Part shown: positions 1-12,634 of the stretch, one piece after another | How the letters are laid out: every line of letters begins with the position of its first letter | Position numbering within the stretch: position 1 is the stretch's first letter | Source of the DNA: Perognathus longimembris pacificus | Lineage: Eukaryota; Chordata; Mammalia; Rodentia; Heteromyidae | Direction: 5' to 3' | Length of the DNA stretch: 64,000 nt | NCBI RefSeq assembly: GCF_023159225.1 | Contig: NC_063168.1 | Location: 54,167,398 to 54,231,397, forward strand | The notes under the pieces: generated by a model | Databases searched by the model: none | Seen by the model: the letters and a program-made list of their open reading frames with translations, nothing else | What the model was told of the DNA's origin: nothing | Made by a program: the position numbers and the translations under genes

Positions 1-3000
1 CTTTGTTTTATTTTAAAATGAATGGTGTGAAAATGTTCCCAAGATCTGTATTATTTTGTGGTCAGGTAGAGTAACAACCATACATTTATTTTAGATTTTA
101 TTTATTAACTATGTATGTGTTTTTCCAAGGAATCTTGGCTGTTGGATCTATTTTTCTTCCTTTACCAATTTCACATTTAATAGGAAAAGACAGTTGTATG
201 ATTATGCGATTATTATTAAATGACCGCAAGGACAAATTTTAAAAAGCTCTTATATAGTGTGGGTTATCTTTTCCCAAGAATGTAGCTTGAGACAAACTCA
301 CAGAACTGTAACTGGATTCCAAGAATAATGTAGGCCTTTTATATTTGTCTTCTATCTTATATTATTTTAGTGTTCATTTTCAGTGAGATATACTTTGGTG
401 CTTCTTAACTGAAGACATGTCATTTTTACTCAGGATGGTAGGTTGCACTGTCAGGGGTTGGGTCCTCATTTTAGGAACAATGCTCTAAATTCATTGTTTC
501 TGTCTATAACCTCAGTTTCTAGCACAATATTTGCAAGTTCACGGGCACGTTATTTGACAAAGGGCCCCTAGTTATATTGTCTTGAAAAGGCTGAAATTCT
601 GATGTTCTACTTTGAGGCTTAAATATTAAGTTCCTTAGGGTCCTCATTACTGCAACAGTATTGTAGGGTAGTCAATAAATGAATTCCACTGAGGCAGCAA
701 GCTAGATCTAAGGGTTGCTGTGAGGTTGGTACTTGCAACATGGAAAATGGAATGGAAATCCCCTCAAACTCAGTGGTTCAAAATGAAATATTCAGTGCTA
801 ACGCTCTGGCTCCTGGGATGGGCTAAACTACGATCTTTATCTTTGGCTTAAGAATGCACAGAAATAACCAAAGCATTGTAGAAGACTTCTCATCCATCCA
901 CATTCTCAATATAAAGTCATCACCCCCAAATTTCAGTTGTGGGAGAATTCACTTTTGGGACTGCCAAATCCCTTGATGGCTCCAAGGGATGGGGAAAAAA
1001 AAAAAGTTGGGCTAGAACAACTCAGGAGCTCCTACTGTATCCAAGTATGGACACTTTTGTTGACTGCTCAGCAAATTTACTGCTTGATTAAGCAAAGACT
1101 GGCAGCAATCAGAGAGAAAAGGGAGGATTCCAGACCAGAATGCTTAAGTGTTGGTGACGGTAACCCAGAACCTGACTAGTCCAAGGATAGGGGCCGAGTT
1201 AGACCACTGATATTTGCATGGTAAGGGCTTGAATGGACTCAGGTTGTATCTGAGTAAGGGTTTGGTTGGATCTGAAAAAGCTTTCCAGAGACCAGTCAGA
1301 GAAGATGGAGAAAGCTGGGGAGAGCCGGTCAGAGCTGTACTGAGTGATGTTCCTAGATAACAGCAGGAAACAACCACAAATAACTGGAAGCAGAAAGAGT
1401 CAGCTTTACCTGAGATCAAAACATCAAGGTCAAAATTTGAAGCCCAGGTTCAGGAAAAAAAAACTGAGTTCAAGTCCCAAAACAAGTAACTAAACAAACT
1501 AACTGCCCCAGAGACCAGAGCAACCATGACTGGGTCTCAACAGTAAGAATGGAGCAAAGACCAAGAATGGCTTCTGAATATGATCAAGTACTTTCATACT
1601 TATCACCTCATTTCCTCATTCTTTCCCTTTTCACAGTAGTGGTCTAAAGAGAAAGAATGCCAGGTTCTTTGATTTGGAGTCAGAAAACTTAGGTTGGGTG
1701 CCTGTTCTCCCACTATCTCTGGACTTCTTACAAGAGAGGAATGCTCAGTATTCCTACCTTAAGATATTCCTATAAAGTGGAGAAACACTCAAAGGGTTAT
1801 AAAGAACACTAGTTACTACAACTATTGTAATGTTAATCCTCCTTGCTCTGAGCTAGAATTAGTTTCAGATAATGGCTTATTAATGAATTACAAGCCCTTT
1901 CAAGGGCCTCAAGTGTCCAACTAATAAACAGTACAATGATTCCACATTCTAAACTTGTCTGTTGTGATTTCAGCATAATTTCTGTCTGCACTGAAAACAT
2001 GAGTTGCATCTGGGATGTGAGCTAGCCTGTGACATCTTTTCACATGGTCTGGTAAGCTTTGGACCATGTTAGTGACCAGCCACTGAAGCCTTTCACCTTT
2101 GCTGAGTGGCAGTCTGAGATCATTGTTTGACATTCTGACTGTGTCTATGGTTGCTCCAAGACAAGAGAAAGCTCTTAGTCAACAGCTTATCCAATGTGAG
2201 CTGAAACAATGACTGGGTATGTGCCTGGTTGATCTTGTTTTTGCTCTCTTGATGGGTACCTTACTATATTTTTAGGAATAAAAGCAAACTCATCACAGTG
2301 TACTTACACTATTTTTGGTATCTCTGCCAGTAGTTCTTTGATTCTCAATTTAAAATGGGATACAGAATGCCCATGTCTAAAAACTGTTTGATCAGCAAAT
2401 CTTAGTTTCAGTATGCCGTGATCTCATAATTTATGTTAATAATAAAAGGAAGTTCAATCAGTAGTTTCATAACAATAACACTGGGGGTGTGTCACTGAAA
2501 AATAATGTTCTCATCTGTTCCGTGACTGTGGAGTCTCCCCTCTCCCCCTCTCTTAAATTCATCTGGCATAAAATATTCATGGAATTTTTTTTAAACTTGG
2601 TTCCCAGAAAGGATGACAGATTCATGGTTTTGAAAAGATCTTAGCTTGCTGAGCCCTCTGAATATCCAAGGCCTGAGACCATCCCAAGCTGACAGCTTAT
2701 TATCTCTGAATATATTTTAGCTTCCCTAACAAATACAGCCTCCCTGAATTGTTTTAAAAGTGAGCTGATACGCAAAGCAATAGCTGTCCAATTAGGGTGA
2801 AAAAGAACATGGCTCTCTGGCCTTCCCACTGATAGTCATGCCATGGGCAGCTTCATGACAATGCAAGGCACATAAATAGGGAGCAAGTGGGTCCTGTACA
2901 CACAAATGAACATAAACCTCATGTGATGCCACACTAGAGCCAAAGCAGACAATATATTATGAATGAATGATTTTTCAGGAAGTACCCAGGTATACTCTAA

Positions 3001-3354
3001 GTAGAAAAGAGTAAGATGCACCCAGGATGAGGTCAGTATTCAGAACCCAATCTAGGAGGTCTGAGACTGGGGTTAGAGTGGCTTATACAATCATCTCCTA
3101 AGTTGTTTCAGCAAATCTGGAATGGTACTTGACTCTCAGAGTTCAAAAGAACCAAGTACTTTTTGGCCTTAGGATTTTTGCTCAGAGATGCTTAGTTTTG
3201 TCTTACTACAGTATAAAATAGGGGTTGAAGCCTTGACCTGAATCTCATTTCTAACTGGCACTTAGTTTTAAGTCTGTGGCCTCTCCTAGTCTGGATACTT
3301 GAACAGGGCTCTGTTTCAAACAGCCTCATAAATCCAACTAATCTCACAGGTGCA

Positions 3355-3382
3355 AACACACACACACACACACACACACACC
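3355..3382. repeat. (CA)n microsatellite
   Basis: About 14 uninterrupted CA units. It gives a false valine/cysteine-rich reading frame on the minus strand. Confidence 0.95.
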
Positions 3383-6300
3383 AAAATAAACTTGATAGGT
3401 AAATCATAAGCAACAGACATAAACAGTAACTAACAATTTGGTCCAACTGTAAATAATCAACTTAAAATGAAAGAAAGTGTAAAAGCAGGCAAAATGGTAT
3501 CTCTTGTGCCCTTTAGCAAATGACAAAAAAGTGTGCTAAATGTTCAGCATTGCTCATCTTTGCTCAAATTTAGATTAATTGGTACTCCTATCACTGTGCC
3601 AGGACCTGGCACTGCTGGGTCCTTGTACACGTTGGAAACTACAGCAGGGGGCATCTGAGAATCTCAGACAGAGCCATGGGAATGGTGCTGTTCCTCTACT
3701 GCAGCAGCCACCATGCACACGTGGTGATGGTCCATGTACACTGAGGCAGGGAATGGTTTTTAACGAGAAACATTTGTTGTCCTCCATTCTGCATTACTGT
3801 TTTACAGTAGTATTGCAATAAACATTTTGTACACTTGCATGGCATTTTACTTTTGATGACTGAATATCCAGCACAGAAAACAGTCCTATTATAGGGCTTT
3901 TGCAATGATTTCCTGGGACTGCTATCTTCATGCTGGCCCCCATGCACTAAATAATGCAAAGTCAATTTGTTCTTAAAAAGTCCATTTAAAACCATGCCAG
4001 GAAACTGTAAAATGGTAAATCTGAAGTAGAATTAGAAAACTAAGACACTTAAATTAAAGAATATTAAATCATTTATATACTTTTAAGAAAGTGTATAAAA
4101 TATGAAGTATATTTTTAAAGTTACTTGTAGGAGTATTTATTTTAGTCTTAACTCATTTGAAAATGTGTTTGAATGGAACATTTGCAATTTCACAAAAATG
4201 TTGTTATATGAACTCTCAATATACACCTACAGTTACTAGTGGTTATAAAAATATTACACAGTAGGTGAAATGGTATTAAAAACACCATCAGGAGTTATAC
4301 TTTCATAAATAAGTGTTTTTAATAAAAGCACTCACTTTGGGTGGCTATATGCTTGTGCATACAGTGATGCTAAAATTCGATTTGAAACTTGTCTTCAAGG
4401 TTGCTTTTGGGCAAAATTACTATGTCATAGAAGTAAAAGAAAAAAGCCTTTATTTTATGGTCACTTGTTGCTTTTCCTAAACAGTTTAACCCTGCTAGAT
4501 CACTTGTCCTTTTTTTTTTTTTGCCAGACTTAAAGTATGAATGATGCTATTTCCTAGAGTCTAGCAAACTTTATAAAGCTTTATAAAGCCAAAGATACTC
4601 CAAAGAATGTGAGGTGATTTCTAAAGACAGTTTCCAAAGAAAAGCCTCAAAATATTGTGAATGATACTGTATTTCTGGACCTCATATAAAATTTTCCCAT
4701 GCAACTATTTTTGAAGGGACCGCACCTCATCTGAATTTGTAATGTCATTGTATAGTCAGACCTTACAGTTTTGGTGAGAATAAACCAATGTTCTTCTCAA
4801 GGATGGCACCACTGGGCACTTTACATACAGGTGTGCTGGGAACACGGTGAACAGCGCAAGAAGATGGAGACGAGGATTTTAAAATAACGCAGCTTAATAC
4901 TGCCATTAGTAAGTAAAGCAGAATGGCTTCCAAGTTGGAAAATGATTACTAGTTAAAAATGTTACACCTTATTTTGCTGACAAAAGCTAAAAGGAAACCT
5001 GTTCTGCTACTTATCAGTGGCTTTACTGTAAAGAAGACGGAATCTTTCTTTCACAGTTTTGCAAGCCTTTTCTGAAGGGCATGTCTTTTAATAACCTTCA
5101 TTAACTTCTGTTTGGTTGCCTAAGAGCTGTCTCTTATCCAAAAAGTTTAACACAGTCTCAAAAGAGATTGTGTTTATTTAAGCTGGTTGGAAAAACATTC
5201 CTATCATTTCAAGAATGACTAAATATTTTTTATTCACATAGTTGGCATTCCTGACTGTTTTCCTGCCTCTGTTGATTAGATGAAAATTAGCAGGCCCAAG
5301 TGTGATCTATTAGATGCAATTATTATACTGGTAGGAAAATCAGGAGACTCCCAGCAGTAATACCCTTCTAGGTATGAGAGGTGGACAGCACAGGAAATAA
5401 AGAGGATCCCACCCATTCCCTGAATGCTACTTCAATAGTGAAGTACTCAACAGCTGGGACCCTTAGAAACTTTTCTGCTTCTGAGTTTTCTGAGCCTACA
5501 TGTGGGCTTCAGAATCAGTGCTAGACAAATGGTTAAGGCTGTAAGCAGTTTGTCCATCCAGTAAATTAAAGAGTTTAAAGCCAACCTCTTCATTTTTAGT
5601 TTCAAAACTCTGATTGGCTTGATGGTTTTACCAAAGAAATAAAGTATGTTGTGCTTGGCATTTCTAACACAGGCAAACACACCTGAGGAACTGGCAGAAC
5701 TTGTAGCTAAAAGCAAGAACAAAAACTACTCCCCTACTAAACCAATCCTACAATGTGCATATTCACACCTGTGTAGCTACTAATACAAGTGGTGAAGCTA
5801 ACTAAAAGTCATTCATTAGATATGCCTTTACATTCATTTTAGCTATACCCTCCTAATTTAATTTTGAGTATCTAGAGGCACTTCAGATGATCAGAGGAAA
5901 AACAAAAGTACCAGAACATTTATCATTGATAAATTTCTAATAGCTAAAGACGTAGGTCAACTCATGGTCATTTGATATGCATTTGGTACTCAATGTATGA
6001 CCCTATTTGGGCAAGAAGAAAAGAGACTGTGGTTTTGATATTTTAATTTCCATTTATGGAACTAGTTTCCAGGACAGTTAAGAGTTAAAAGACAAACTAG
6101 CATGCCTAGCAGTCTTGAGGATATTACGAATATTTTATTATTCTTGGCTTACTAAGAATAGCATAGTATCTGCACTGAAGCATTACCACCCATAAACTGA
6201 GTTTTGATCCCCGTAATGTAACAGAATGTTAATAACATGTGACCCTGTAGTGTCTTTAACTTCACTGCCTCTCCAGGGTCAGCCAAACTATGTTTGACTC

Positions 6301-6551
6301 CTTGCCACAGAAGCAGTAGCTTAATCATTTGAGATACTGTTCAGAGAGGAAGCATCATGGGCAGGGCAGGGGTGGAAACATTTTTTTTTTGTTTTGTTGT
6401 TGTTGTTTCAAGGAATTCCCACCCAGATATGTGCCTGGTACAGAATTTTCTGGCAGCCCAATAAAATCTCACATGGAGGGCATTTTGACTCAAACTATGC
6501 CATAAACATTTATCTGAAAGAATACAATGCTTCTATAACATTAGGATTGAT

Positions 6552-6810
6552 GAGCTGGGTACTGGTGGCTCATGCCTACAATCCTAGCTACTCAGGAAGC
6601 TAGCTACTCAGGAAGCTAGCTACAGGAGGCTGAGATCTGAGGATCAAGGTTCAAAGCCAGCATTGGCAGAAAAGTCTCTGTGAGACTCTTATCTCCAATT
6701 AACCACCAGAAAAGTGGAAGTGGCTCTGTGGCTCAAAAGATAGAGGGCTGAGAGAGCTGAAGAGCTCCCCAGGGACAGAGCCTAGGCCCAGATTAGACCA
6801 AAAAAAAAAA
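6552..6810 (+). mobile_element. B1-like/Geo composite SINE
   Basis: The left half reads like a short 7SL-derived B1/Alu head (gctgggtactggtggctcat, then ctactcaggaagctgag-type sequence). The right half is the Geo monomer (agtggctctgtggctcaaa and cagggacagagcctaggccc). A run of A ends it. The sequence aggattga, followed nearby by gatgag, occurs at 6543 and again at 6811, giving a probable short target duplication. A 16-bp unit ctactcaggaagctag is tandemly duplicated inside it at 6588-6603 and 6604-6619. Confidence 0.8.
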
Positions 6811-7687
6811 AGGATTGAGGATGAGAGAGGGAGTAGCTTTGACAGTTCACAGCATGCCATTTCTTAGGTGAGCTGATACTGAATTGAAGTGGCTCAAAAT
6901 CCACTTAGGTCAAGACCTACCAAATACCTAATCTTTACCCCAGTTCCAGGTAGGACTAAGGTTCCCCAAGTAAATAGGGAATTTCAAGAAAGCCAGGCGG
7001 CAGGAAAAGAGGTTGACTTTCTGGCTTAATCACATTCTACCCTGAGTACACAGAATTAGAAAGAATCCATGCAGTGAATCTTACTCCTTCACTTCAGGAG
7101 TTGATTAAGTCTAGGTGAAGTGACTTATGAGGCCTGCCTGAAATTAAGTTTAGTATCTGGTAATGGTTCTGAAACAACACTGCTTTAACTCACAGTGGAA
7201 AAAGTTTGTTTCATTTACTTTTTAATACTGAAGTAGAATGACGAGATGAACCGTCATATTCTAATCATGCATCTTTTGAAAATTATAAATAGCTTTGGAC
7301 ATCCTCTCTGAGATAGAAAATGGATTTTGCTTTGGTTTCAGACAAGTAGAAGTCATAGAAAAAAAACTACCTATTCACCAAATTCCAAGCATGTTATTAA
7401 TTGATGGGGACTGAAGCATAATTTTGAGTCCTACCTTTTAAAATAACACAAGGGATATATTCTGGTGTTGGTTCCAAAATCCCATACATCAAAAAAATCT
7501 CCAACTCTTCCCTGTAGGAATCTGTTTATTGAATCTAGTGTGAAGAATACTCAGGTCACAGTGGTCACCTGAGCAGGGTCCAGCTCCAGTCAAGATAAGA
7601 CATCAGGTCAAGTGTGATACTGATACTTTTAAGTCGTGATGAAATGCTTATCTTTTCTATCAAATGCCACAACTAAGTAGGCCCCAT

Positions 7688-8178
7688 ACCTGTCCATATC
7701 TTTTGTGTTTTGTTTTTGCCAGTCTTGGGGCTTGAACTCAGGGCCTGCGCACTGTCCTTGGCTTCTTTTTGCTCAAGGCTAGCACTCTGCCACTTGAGCC
7801 ACAGTGTCACCTCTGGCTTTTTCTTTTCTTTTTTTTCTATTTTATTTTATTTTTATTTTCAAACTTATGTACAGAGAGGTTACAGTTTCATACATTAGGC
7901 ATTGGATACATTTCTTTTATTGTGTGTTACCTCCTCCCTCATTCCCCCCTCTCGCCTCCCCCTTTCTCATTCCCCCCAAGACTTGTTCAGTTCATTTACA
8001 CCAAACAGTTTTGCAAGTATTGCTTTTGTAGTCGTTTGTCTTTTTTACCCCGTGTCTCTTGATTTTAGTATTCTCTTTCAGTTTCCTAGTTTTCTATTTA
8101 TGTGGTGCTGAGGAATCGAACTCAGGGCTCATGCATGCAAGGCAAGCACTCTACTACTAAGCCACATTCCCAGCTCCC
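7688..8178 (-). mobile_element. IDL-Geo SINE, split by an L1 insertion
   Basis: On the minus strand the ID-like half covers about 8178-8095 (ends in gctgggaatgtggctta-type sequence) and the Geo half covers 7825-7718. About 265 bp of L1 3' sequence sits between them. The 3' side carries an unusual extension through 7688 that is shared with the copy at 19364-19582. Confidence 0.85.
7826..8090 (-). mobile_element. 5'-truncated L1 3' end nested in a SINE
   Basis: The sequence matches the start of the L1 at 17022-17672 along its length: a T-rich tract, gtacagagaggttacagttt, a pyrimidine-rich stretch, then ttttgcaagtattgctttt. It lies inside the IDL-Geo copy, which resumes at tttctatttatgtggtgctg. 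A short repeat (ttttct) at both edges is the probable target duplication. The T-rich left end places the insertion on the minus strand. Confidence 0.85.
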
Positions 8179-8180
8179 AA

Positions 8181-8214
<34 letters not shown>
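8181..8214. repeat. (TG)n microsatellite
   Basis: About 17 TG units immediately beside the ID-end of the split SINE. It causes a cysteine/valine frame on the plus strand. Confidence 0.95.
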
Positions 8215-8216
<2 letters not shown>

Positions 8217-9263
8217 CAACACAGCATTTTCACATTATCTGTTCTTCAACCAGTCAGGGTCACAATGGCTGTCCGATTTTTGAGCGTATCAGGGCTTGTC
8301 TCAGCTAAGGAGGTCTGCAGCCAGGGTTGTGATTTCATACCCTATTCTGTCTTTCCTATCCTCACCTGTTATTTATTCAGGGAACCCTTGGGCATCCATT
8401 TATATGTGGCTGACATTTGAGGAATTCAAAAGGATATGGTACATTCCTTACTCCAGGGAGGCCACAGCTACTTTCTGGGGTGTAGCACTGTTTGCCTCGG
8501 AGGTAGTGTACATGATTTTAGTTTTTAAAAAGCTATTCTTTCATTTGTACACTTAAATAAATTGCAAACATTACACACCACTCCACATAATTCTACCCCT
8601 AGCTTGTTATGAGTCTAAAAATAAAGATAACGAGACGGATGAACATGATGGGATGTAGAAAAATGCCAGCACAGCAAAACATGACAATACAGTTACAGAC
8701 TCCGACAAGAATGGCTTATCTTTATACTTGAACTGTATGTTGACAAAAACTTGCTAAAACTTCCATATGAGAGTACTTCAGTGCCACCTTAAAAAGCACT
8801 TAGGTACTTGTGAATCAAGTTAGCTGTCAAGTAACACCGTTGTCTTTAAGGGTCCCCAGGTTCATGTTCCTAGTCCTTTGGGAGTCACCAGGCACATTAT
8901 GCAAAATGAAAATGGAGCTGAATCTGATGTGGAAAGCACATATCTTCCATAACAAGGGCAGCCACAACAAGGTTCTTTCTTCCTGTAGGTCCTAACATGC
9001 CTTATTTGGTGACGCAGTAAGTTATTTAGAAAGAATTTAAAACTATTTTCCTAGTGTGGGGTCCTCTTTTCTAATTTCAGACCCAGATGAGCTAACAGGG
9101 GTAGGGCTAACACTTGTTATGCAATTGAGTGCAGAGGAATTTACTGTGTCTTAACTGCATAAACAGCAGAGCTTCTGTTTCTTCCTTAATAATTTTGGAT
9201 GATTGTTTACTCATTATTCACTTAACACCTTACTTTACCTCTGTGCATATAATCCTTTGCCTG

Positions 9264-9516
9264 CCTTGAAATTATCTTTTTTTTTTTTTTTTAATCTTTT
9301 TTTTTTTTTGGCCAGTCCTGGGCCTTGGACTCAGGGCCTGAGCACTGTCCCTGGCTTCTTCCCGCTCAAGGCTAGCACTTCGCCACTTGAGCCACAGCGC
9401 CGCTTCTGGCTGTTTTCTGTATATGTGGTGCTGGGGAATCGAACCTAGGGCCTCGTGTATCCGAGGCAGGCACTCTTGCCACTAGGCTATATCCCCAGCC
9501 CCTTGAAATTATCTTT
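9264..9516 (-). mobile_element. IDL-Geo SINE, with 16-bp target duplication
   Basis: The element proper is 9280-9500, inserted on the minus strand with poly-T at its left. The target duplication ccttgaaattatcttt is perfect (9264-9279 and 9501-9516). It carries the cccgctc and atccgaggcagg variants shared with the copies at 24152 and 35241. Confidence 0.93.
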
Positions 9517-9705
9517 AAGTATGCTACTTAATGGCTGCTGAGAATATTTTCAAATGGTTCCTCAGACTTTCTTGGACACTACACAGTTAGACCCACTCAT
9601 CTGATATTGCTTTGTAAGTTTATGATGATTAACAATAAACTTTTAGAAACATTACCTTAAAATTTGCACTTTTAAAAAAAATTTTGTACCAAAGAATCTT
9701 TCTGT

Positions 9706-9948
9706 CCCTAGTGCATTTTACTTCTTTTTTTTTTTTTTTTTTGGCCAGTCCTGGGGCTTGGACTCAGGGCCTGAGCACTGTCCCTGGCTTCTTTTTGCTC
9801 AAGGCTAGCACTCTGCCACTTGAGCCACAGCGCCGCTTCTGGCCGTTTTCTGTATATGTGGTGCTGGGGAATTGAACCCAGGGCCTCATGTATACGAGGC
9901 AAGCACTCTTGCCACTAGGCCATATCCCCAGCCCCCTAGTGCATTTTA
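9706..9948 (-). mobile_element. IDL-Geo SINE, with 15-bp target duplication
   Basis: The element proper is 9721-9933. The perfect duplication ccctagtgcatttta lies at 9706-9720 and 9934-9948. It belongs to the other sequence variant (tttttgctc, atacgaggcaag). An apparent 60-residue frame through it is SINE sequence. Confidence 0.93.
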
Positions 9949-11029
9949 AAAATGAGGTACTGGAGAGCAAGTGACACCTTATCTGAAACTCCCTACTCAA
10001 CTATGGTAGAAACAAAAATGAGAAAAACAAGGTTAATTAGTTCTCCGAGAACTAGAATGTGGAATCTTCTGGAAGTTTTGATGTAGAGAAGTAAGTACTA
10101 CAAGCATAAAATAGAGAAGAAAGGGACCAGCAGGATCTTAGATGAAATAACAAAGATGCTGTTCTGTAGAGGGAGACAGGTAGCTAGAGAAGCACACTCA
10201 GGAGCTATCTTCGGGGCATCCTTTGCCTGCAGTAAGCAAACTTGGGGTGAAGAAGGTAGGTGGGTGATCACATCTAAAACACCTGGAGTAATTTTCCAAC
10301 TGCAAATGAGTTTCTCCCCTACCATGCCACTCCTGTCTCTCTCTCCAACAGAGCCAAATGCCAGAGATGAACAGAGATTACTAAGGGAACTAGAAACAGA
10401 ATTCAGGAATAAGTGGAGATGACATTTGAGAAAAGGAGAAGCCAAGTGAAAATGTGGTTGGGTCTGATAGACTTCAGTTTATCCCAGTTAGGTCACATAA
10501 TGGCAATTTAGGGGTTAATACATCATTAAATATAAAGCTTACTTTGTCCATCTCTAAGACAGGTTAGCAAGGCCTTTAGCACGATATTGTGAAAATTAAA
10601 CAAAAACTGTACCAAGAGTAAAGAATACCCCAATAGGAACACTCACTTTTTTCTTGGTTTAATTTAAAACTTAACCTGAATACATTGTTTGAGGTTAAAG
10701 CTGTTTCTTATTGATTTTTGCTTTTCTAGGACTACAAGAGGTTCTGTAATTTTTTTTTAATGTAATTACTGGTTTACTCTACCTGTTACTCTTTTCTCAA
10801 GCAGCCAAGCAGTAGATTACAACTCCATGTACAAGTTATGGAGCCCAACACTAAGTGACCAAACTAAGGCCCACTCCCCATCCAAACATTTACATGAGGT
10901 AACACTAAAACAATTACATATACATATTTACATTTCTACTTACCATGATCGGTATACTAATGGATACAAAAGATGAATGCTTAAGATGTCCCTTCATTTA
11001 CTTCTATAAGAAAAAGGTTCTGGGGTTCT

Positions 11030-11263
11030 TGTTTTTGTTTTTTGATGGTCCTGGGATTTGAACTCAGGGCCTAGGGCACTGTCCTTGAGCCTCTTTGTAC
11101 TCAAGGCTAGAGAGCGCTCTACCACTTGAGCAACAGCTCCACTTCTGGCTTTTTCCTGGAGATAAGAGTCTCATGGACTTTCCTGCTTTCTTTGAACTGT
11201 GATCCTCAGATCTCAGCCTCCTGAGTAGCTAGGATTACAGGTGTGAGCCACCAGAACCTGGCT
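11030..11263 (-). mobile_element. B1-like/Geo composite SINE
   Basis: On the minus strand the left half reads agccaggttctggtggctca with ctactcaggaggctgagatc, and the Geo half covers about 11150-11041. It is diverged, and I could not find a clear target duplication. Confidence 0.75.
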
Positions 11264-11325
11264 CTAGCCAGCAAACTTTGAAGTCTGAATTTACTAAAAC
11301 TTAGGTGGAAGCAGAAGACTTTTTA

Positions 11326-11550
11326 GGGGTGGTGGTGTGCTGCTACTAGGGATTAAATTTAGGGCTTTTATGTTCATGGCTGTCACTCAATCACTTAAGC
11401 TGTGCCTCCACTTCCAGCTTTTTGCTGGTTAACTGGAACCTAAAGAGGCTTTTGGCTTCATTTGCCTAGGCTAGCTTTGAACTCCAATCCTCAGATTTCA
11501 GGCCTCTTGAGTAGCTAGGATTACAGGTATGAGCTACCAGTGCCTGCCTT
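11326..11550 (-). mobile_element. Old B1-like/Geo composite SINE
   Basis: A more decayed copy in the same orientation as its neighbour. The B1-like end (cttgagtagctaggattaca, gtatgagctaccagtgcctg) is clear. The Geo half (tagggattaaatttagggct, cacttaagctgtgcctccac) is recognisable but much mutated. Confidence 0.65.
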
Positions 11551-12436
11551 CAAGATATCTTGATATTAAAAGACATTGTAAAACCAATTGGGTTCTTACT
11601 GTTTTTAAAAATTCTATAAGGATCCACCTTCAACATGGATCAATTTTTGGCCTTCATTCAAATATGCTTTTCATTATTCAAATATGCTTCTTAATGATGA
11701 TACTCTCTATTGGATCCATCAATATAAACACTCAATCTCTTGTCTATAGCTACAGATACAGATAGATTAAGACATGAGTAAGTGTGTGTGGGGGGAACTT
11801 CCCAGGTTGGAGGAAATGCACTGGAACAACAGCTGGCAAAGAAAATGAAGCCTAAGATATTTCAGCTTCTCATCACTGAATAGGAAAAGATGTAGCAAAT
11901 ATAGGTAACCAAGAAATAAAAGTAAACCATTGGCAGAAGTGAGAATCCACAGCCATGATCAATCCTATTTAAAAGCAGAGAGTATGCTCAGAATGAGGCA
12001 CTCACTAGACAGTGTGAACTACCACTGATGGTCCTAAGCATTTTTTTTTTTTCCTAGTTGTCAGGACTTCAGCATAGAAAGGCATCCCAGGTTGGACACA
12101 CTATTTCGGAGTCATGAATCTTATTTCCAATTTTATCTGCTTATGATAACCTTTGGATATTAACTAGGCTTGCTGTGACTTCAATTAATATGCAATATAT
12201 TCAGGTAAGCATATGCACAATGAATGGTAAAATAAAGACCACACTATTCCCACTTGATATTTCCAACATTACCCCCAAATGATGAATGTGGGCTGTATAA
12301 TAAATTCATTTGCAACTGGTAATAGCATGAAGCAGACATTGTGCCTGAGGAAATAAGAAACAAACAAGAACATACTGGCAGAAGTTTCTCCAACGGGAGA
12401 CCTTTGCCAGAGATTCATTAAAAGTACGACGTTTAC

Positions 12437-12634
12437 CTTCACACACAGGGCAACACTCCCCGGGCACTTTCACAGGGTGCATGCAGCTCTGCCCACAGGC
12501 TGTGGCCACGCAGTTGGGCTCTCCATTGATGCACTGGCAGAATGTGCAGTCATCTTCCCGCCATCGGTCTCCATGGGCTCGGATCTGGCCATTGGCATAG
12601 CAGCCAGCAGGATTGTTGAAAGGATACACTGGAT
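12437..12634 (-). CDS. CRIM1: CRIM1 exon encoding VWC domain 2 (probable exon 7)
   Basis: This 198-nt exon encodes one whole von Willebrand factor C domain of 66 residues, an extracellular module that in chordin-like proteins contacts BMP ligands. The frame shows all ten VWC cysteines, including the internal CTFCQC motif and the closing PGECCPVCE. The preceding half has RWREDD and the start reads DPVYPFNN across the junction. The acceptor is ttcatttag and the donor is GAAG|gtaaac. Both ends are phase 1, so the exon is a symmetrical module like the VWC1 exon 2.2 kb upstream. Compared with human CRIM1 from memory, several replacements fall together between CQC and HPVKV, while flanking residues are unchanged. 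No frameshift or missing cysteine is seen. Confidence 0.96.

Larger units (their letters stand above)
1..12436 (-). other. CRIM1: CRIM1 intron 7, 5' part (continues past window edge)
   Basis: This intron begins after the VWC2 exon and leaves the window at position 1. Positions 1-6550 contain no young SINE and only a (CA)n tract near 3355; I see no exon or recognisable gene there. Short frames in that stretch, such as those at 3575-3821 on both strands, have no recognisable domain. From 6552 to 11550 there is a dense SINE cluster, listed separately. Positions 11551-12430 show nothing beyond plain AT-rich intron. Confidence 0.85.

Noticed and set aside
1660..1810. Possible MIR in sense orientation
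   Set aside because: Only scattered short matches; not enough to call.
7710..8111. Several overlapping plus-strand frames with phenylalanine-rich peptides
   Set aside because: They cover the antisense of a nested L1 3' untranslated region and SINE. The Phe runs come from poly-T.
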